Assembly: GCA_963678705.1 (NCBI GenBank)
Contig: OY783209.1
Location: 10,478,001 to 10,542,000, forward strand
Source of the DNA: Panorpa germanica
Taxonomy: Eukaryota > Arthropoda > Insecta > Mecoptera > Panorpidae
DNA: 64,000 nucleotides
Direction of reading: 5' to 3'
Shown here: piece by piece, positions 61,450-64,000 of the stretch
How positions within the stretch are numbered: position 1 is the stretch's first letter
How the letters are laid out: every line of letters begins with the position of its first letter
Notes under the pieces: generated by a model
Databases searched by the model: none
The model's input: only the letters and a program-made list of their open reading frames with translations
Told to the model about the DNA's origin: nothing
Position numbers and translations under genes: made by a program

Positions 61450-62653
61450 TTTAACTCGAAAACGCTCACAAATTTACAAAAATATGAATACAATTAAAAA
61501 AACAATAATAATAATAAAAAAAACAAGTACGGTGAAAAAAAAACAACACTTTTAACACACTGTTTCAAATGAATAAATGAAAAATATTAATATTTACAAC
61601 ATTTTATTGAATAGTTTATTATCTTATATCTTTTTTACCATTTTTAAAAATAAAATTCATTAATTTTTAGGTGTGAAGACGCCCTGGAAAATCGATGGCT
61701 CCATAATCTCAAAACACTGTGATTCTGGATGTTCTTTTACTATCCACGCGACCGCGACTTGCAATGTTCAACGCAAGAATATAACATTACGACAATCATG
61801 GTTACTATCAGCCAGTGGGTTCGCACGAGGACCTAGTGCGCAAGACAAATTCTACAACTACTCGACTCGCGTTCAACCCCTGCCCTTCGCTGCTGGTCGT
61901 CTGTTGGTGACGTGCTTATTACAAAACTATGCTTTTAACAGTGACGGCATCATTGTTATCAATTCTTTACACATCTGGCCTCAACTTAAACCCCAATAGC
62001 TTATCAGTTAAATTGTCTATACATTAATTAGAGTACGTACATTGGACAAGCCAATCAATACACATTAGTTACTTTATTATAATATCGATTTGAACACACT
62101 GTTTTATGGTTTCAAGTATAAAATGTAACATACTCGTATTATTACGCTTAACCATGCAAAAAGTATTACAAAGTAACTCAAGAATGGCTTCGGTTTCTAG
62201 AGCTAACAAAGACTGAATGTGTGCTAAATCACTCAAATAATAAATCATGGTTTCTCCGTGGTTCACGTTGTCTTTTACGCTAAAAAAATTCTAGATACTA
62301 AAGTCGTGTTCCAACCCGCTATCTTGCGCGTTTTACTAACCACTACGCCGTCTAAAACGATAAACTATATATACCTTTTAGATTCAATAAGCTCCAATTT
62401 GAATTACAATAAACTAATTGAAAATAATATAAAAATAACGCACTTTTATCGTTACTTTGGCGCTTTAATTTCAAATAAATATAATGCATCGGGCAGCACT
62501 TTGCATTACTTCAAGTTTATTGTCGTAGGCGTTAAATGTAAACATGGCGTCAAATATATATTAACTGTCAAAGAGTGTCAGTTTCAGCTGATTCTAGTCA
62601 AAAACATAATCAAGTTATAATCCTTTTAATTGTGCACATAAATATTATATATA
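61450..62653. promoter_or_regulatory. divergent promoter region of SGSM and Vps33A
   Basis: About 1.2 kb between the two start codons. 61673-62000 is richer in CpG than the surroundings and stays open for 108 codons on the plus strand after an AG (TTAATTTTTAG). It may be promoter DNA, a non-coding first exon or an unrecognised exon. A minus-strand frame at 62069-62275 (YYLSDLAHIQSLLALETEA) has protein-like composition without a family match. No TATA box can be assigned with confidence. Confidence 0.45.
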
Positions 62654-63942
62654 ATGTCTTCTCATTTATCTGGAGGAAGAATAAATGTAGCATTATTACA
62701 AGAAACGTATAGAAAAGAGTTATTATTTTTATTAGAAAAATGTCAAGGAACTAAGGTGACTTATTTCTTTTGCAGTTTTATTTTAACTCGTTGATTGTGT
62801 GTTAAATACTATTCATTATTTTAGGCTATAATATGGGATGATTCACTGGCTGGCCCAATGGGTCTTGTAGCAAAATATTCTCTTTTGAAGGAACATGATG
62901 TTGTTAAAATGTTCAAAATTCAATCTGGGCCATTACCTCCTTTATCTGTAAGACATGTTATTTTTATAAGTAGACCAGATACATTAATTATGGATCTTAT
63001 TGCAACAAATCTTCTGAAAGAAGAACGTATAAGTAGTTCAGGTAAAATTAAAAACTATGTTAATGAAATTTTATTTGCAATCAACAACACTAATAAAATC
63101 GCAATATCTAGGAACCGTTAAGAAAGATTTTCATTTATTCTTTTTACCACGAAAAAGTTTACTGTGTGAAGAACGCTTAAAAAATCGAGGAGTTTTTGGA
63201 AGCTTTACTCTAATAGAAGAGCTTAAGTGCCATTTATTTCCATTTGATAGTGATGTTATGTCCATGGAACTACCAAACGCATTTCGGTGAGGATAGTTTC
63301 TCCGTAATTAAATTATTAATGTATATTTTTTAAATTTATATTGTTAAATTATTAAATATATTGCAGTGAATTATATTTAGAGGGTGATCCTACATGTATA
63401 CACCAATCAGCCCAAGCGTTAATGTCACTACAGTCATTATTTGGGCCGTTTAATAAAGTATATGGTAAAGGACAATATTCTAAACAAGTAAGGACATTTC
63501 ATGTTGCACAGTTTAAAGTATCAATATCATAAAAATTGAATTCAATATGTTTTATAGGTGTGGGAATTGCTCTGTAGAATGGGGAAGCAAGAAGATTTAC
63601 AGCAATCGCAAACATCTGCAGATCAATTAATAATTATCGAAAGAGCTACAGATTTAGTATCGCCTCTAGCCACTCAATTAACATATGAAGGCCTTATTGG
63701 TGATTATTGAGAATTGCCTAAAAATAGATATTGTGTTCAATGTTTATAGGAAAATTCTAATTAGATGCGTTACAGATGAACTATTCGGTATAAGTAATAC
63801 CACTGCTACTTTTCCTGCCAAGAGATTTGCAGATCAAGATGAAAATAATCAAGACCTGACTAGTCAAGTAGAAATCAAACAGATAGTGTTAAATTCTAGT
63901 GATGAATTATTTGGAGAACTTAGAGATAAAAATTTTAATGCG
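62654..63942 (+). CDS. Vps33A: Vps33A (Sec1/Munc18 subunit of HOPS/CORVET), cut by window end
   Basis: The SM protein that binds SNARE bundles in the HOPS/CORVET tethering complexes for endosome-lysosome fusion (carnation in Drosophila). Exons: 62654-62755, 62825-63041, 63112-63286, 63367-63487, 63558-63699, 63776-63942. Phases are 0, 1, 2, 0, 1, 0. The first 308 residues of roughly 600 are present. Family signposts in order: MSSHLSGGRINVALL, KAIIWDDSLAGPMGL, KYSLLKEHDVVKMF, FLPRKSLLCEERL, FPFDSDVMSME, ATDLVSPLATQLTYEGLI and ELRDKNFNAV. These match Vps33A better than Vps33B. The start ATG gives the conserved N-terminus. Later exons lie beyond the right edge. Introns are 69-80 bp, unlike the huge neighbouring SGSM introns. 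Confidence 0.95.
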
Positions 63943-64000
63943 GTAAAAATATCTTTTATATCTCAATGTTTTTAGTTTGAGGTATATTGAGTAATAAACT

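Noticed and set aside
62258-62620. 120-codon plus-strand frame 5' of Vps33A
   Set aside because: Low-complexity AT-rich composition, no resemblance to any family, likely chance or 5' flank.

Overview
The window is AT-rich animal nuclear DNA from an insect. The evidence is a classical six-cysteine odorant-binding protein, an insect-type alcohol-forming fatty acyl-CoA reductase, short GT-AG introns, and dense young and old DNA transposons (Helitron, hAT, mariner, TTAA and foldback types) plus LINE fragments. The order of insect cannot be decided from the sequence alone. No rRNA, tRNA, CRISPR, LTR or virus-like element was recognised.

Layout. (1) 1-4880 has no gene I can support and holds a TIR-element copy and a Helitron. 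(2) 4881-5806 (minus) is an odorant-binding protein gene, 4 exons, 148 aa. (3) 6931-12273 (minus) is a fatty acyl-CoA reductase, 12 exons, 501 aa, with a long foldback element in its sixth intron. (4) 12274-17711 is a gene-poor spacer. (5) 17712-61449 (minus) is one very long gene, the SGSM RUN-TBC Rab-GAP: 18 coding exons, 1039 aa, reconstructed exon by exon with consistent phases. (6) Inside its 17.1-kb fourth intron, on the opposite strand, lies a tandem array of three divergent paralogues of the axonemal coiled-coil protein CCDC96/CFAP184 (22634-27024, 29328-35885, 36396-38694). (7) 62654 to beyond the right edge (plus) is Vps33A, the HOPS/CORVET Sec1/Munc18 protein, with six exons visible. 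SGSM and Vps33A are divergently arranged, with about 1.2 kb between their start codons.

The genes do not form a pathway. SGSM and Vps33A both belong to Rab-controlled membrane traffic, the OBP to chemosensation or ligand carriage, the reductase to wax or fatty-alcohol synthesis, and the CCDC96 array to cilia or sperm flagella. The most unusual arrangement is the nested antisense array of axonemal genes. Its first and third members carry Glu-rich N-termini with repeated Cys-x-Cys pairs. The last array gene converges on a possible alternative SGSM 3' exon that would encode a RUN-domain-only protein. Several introns consist almost wholly of a transposon placed within a few bases of a splice site.
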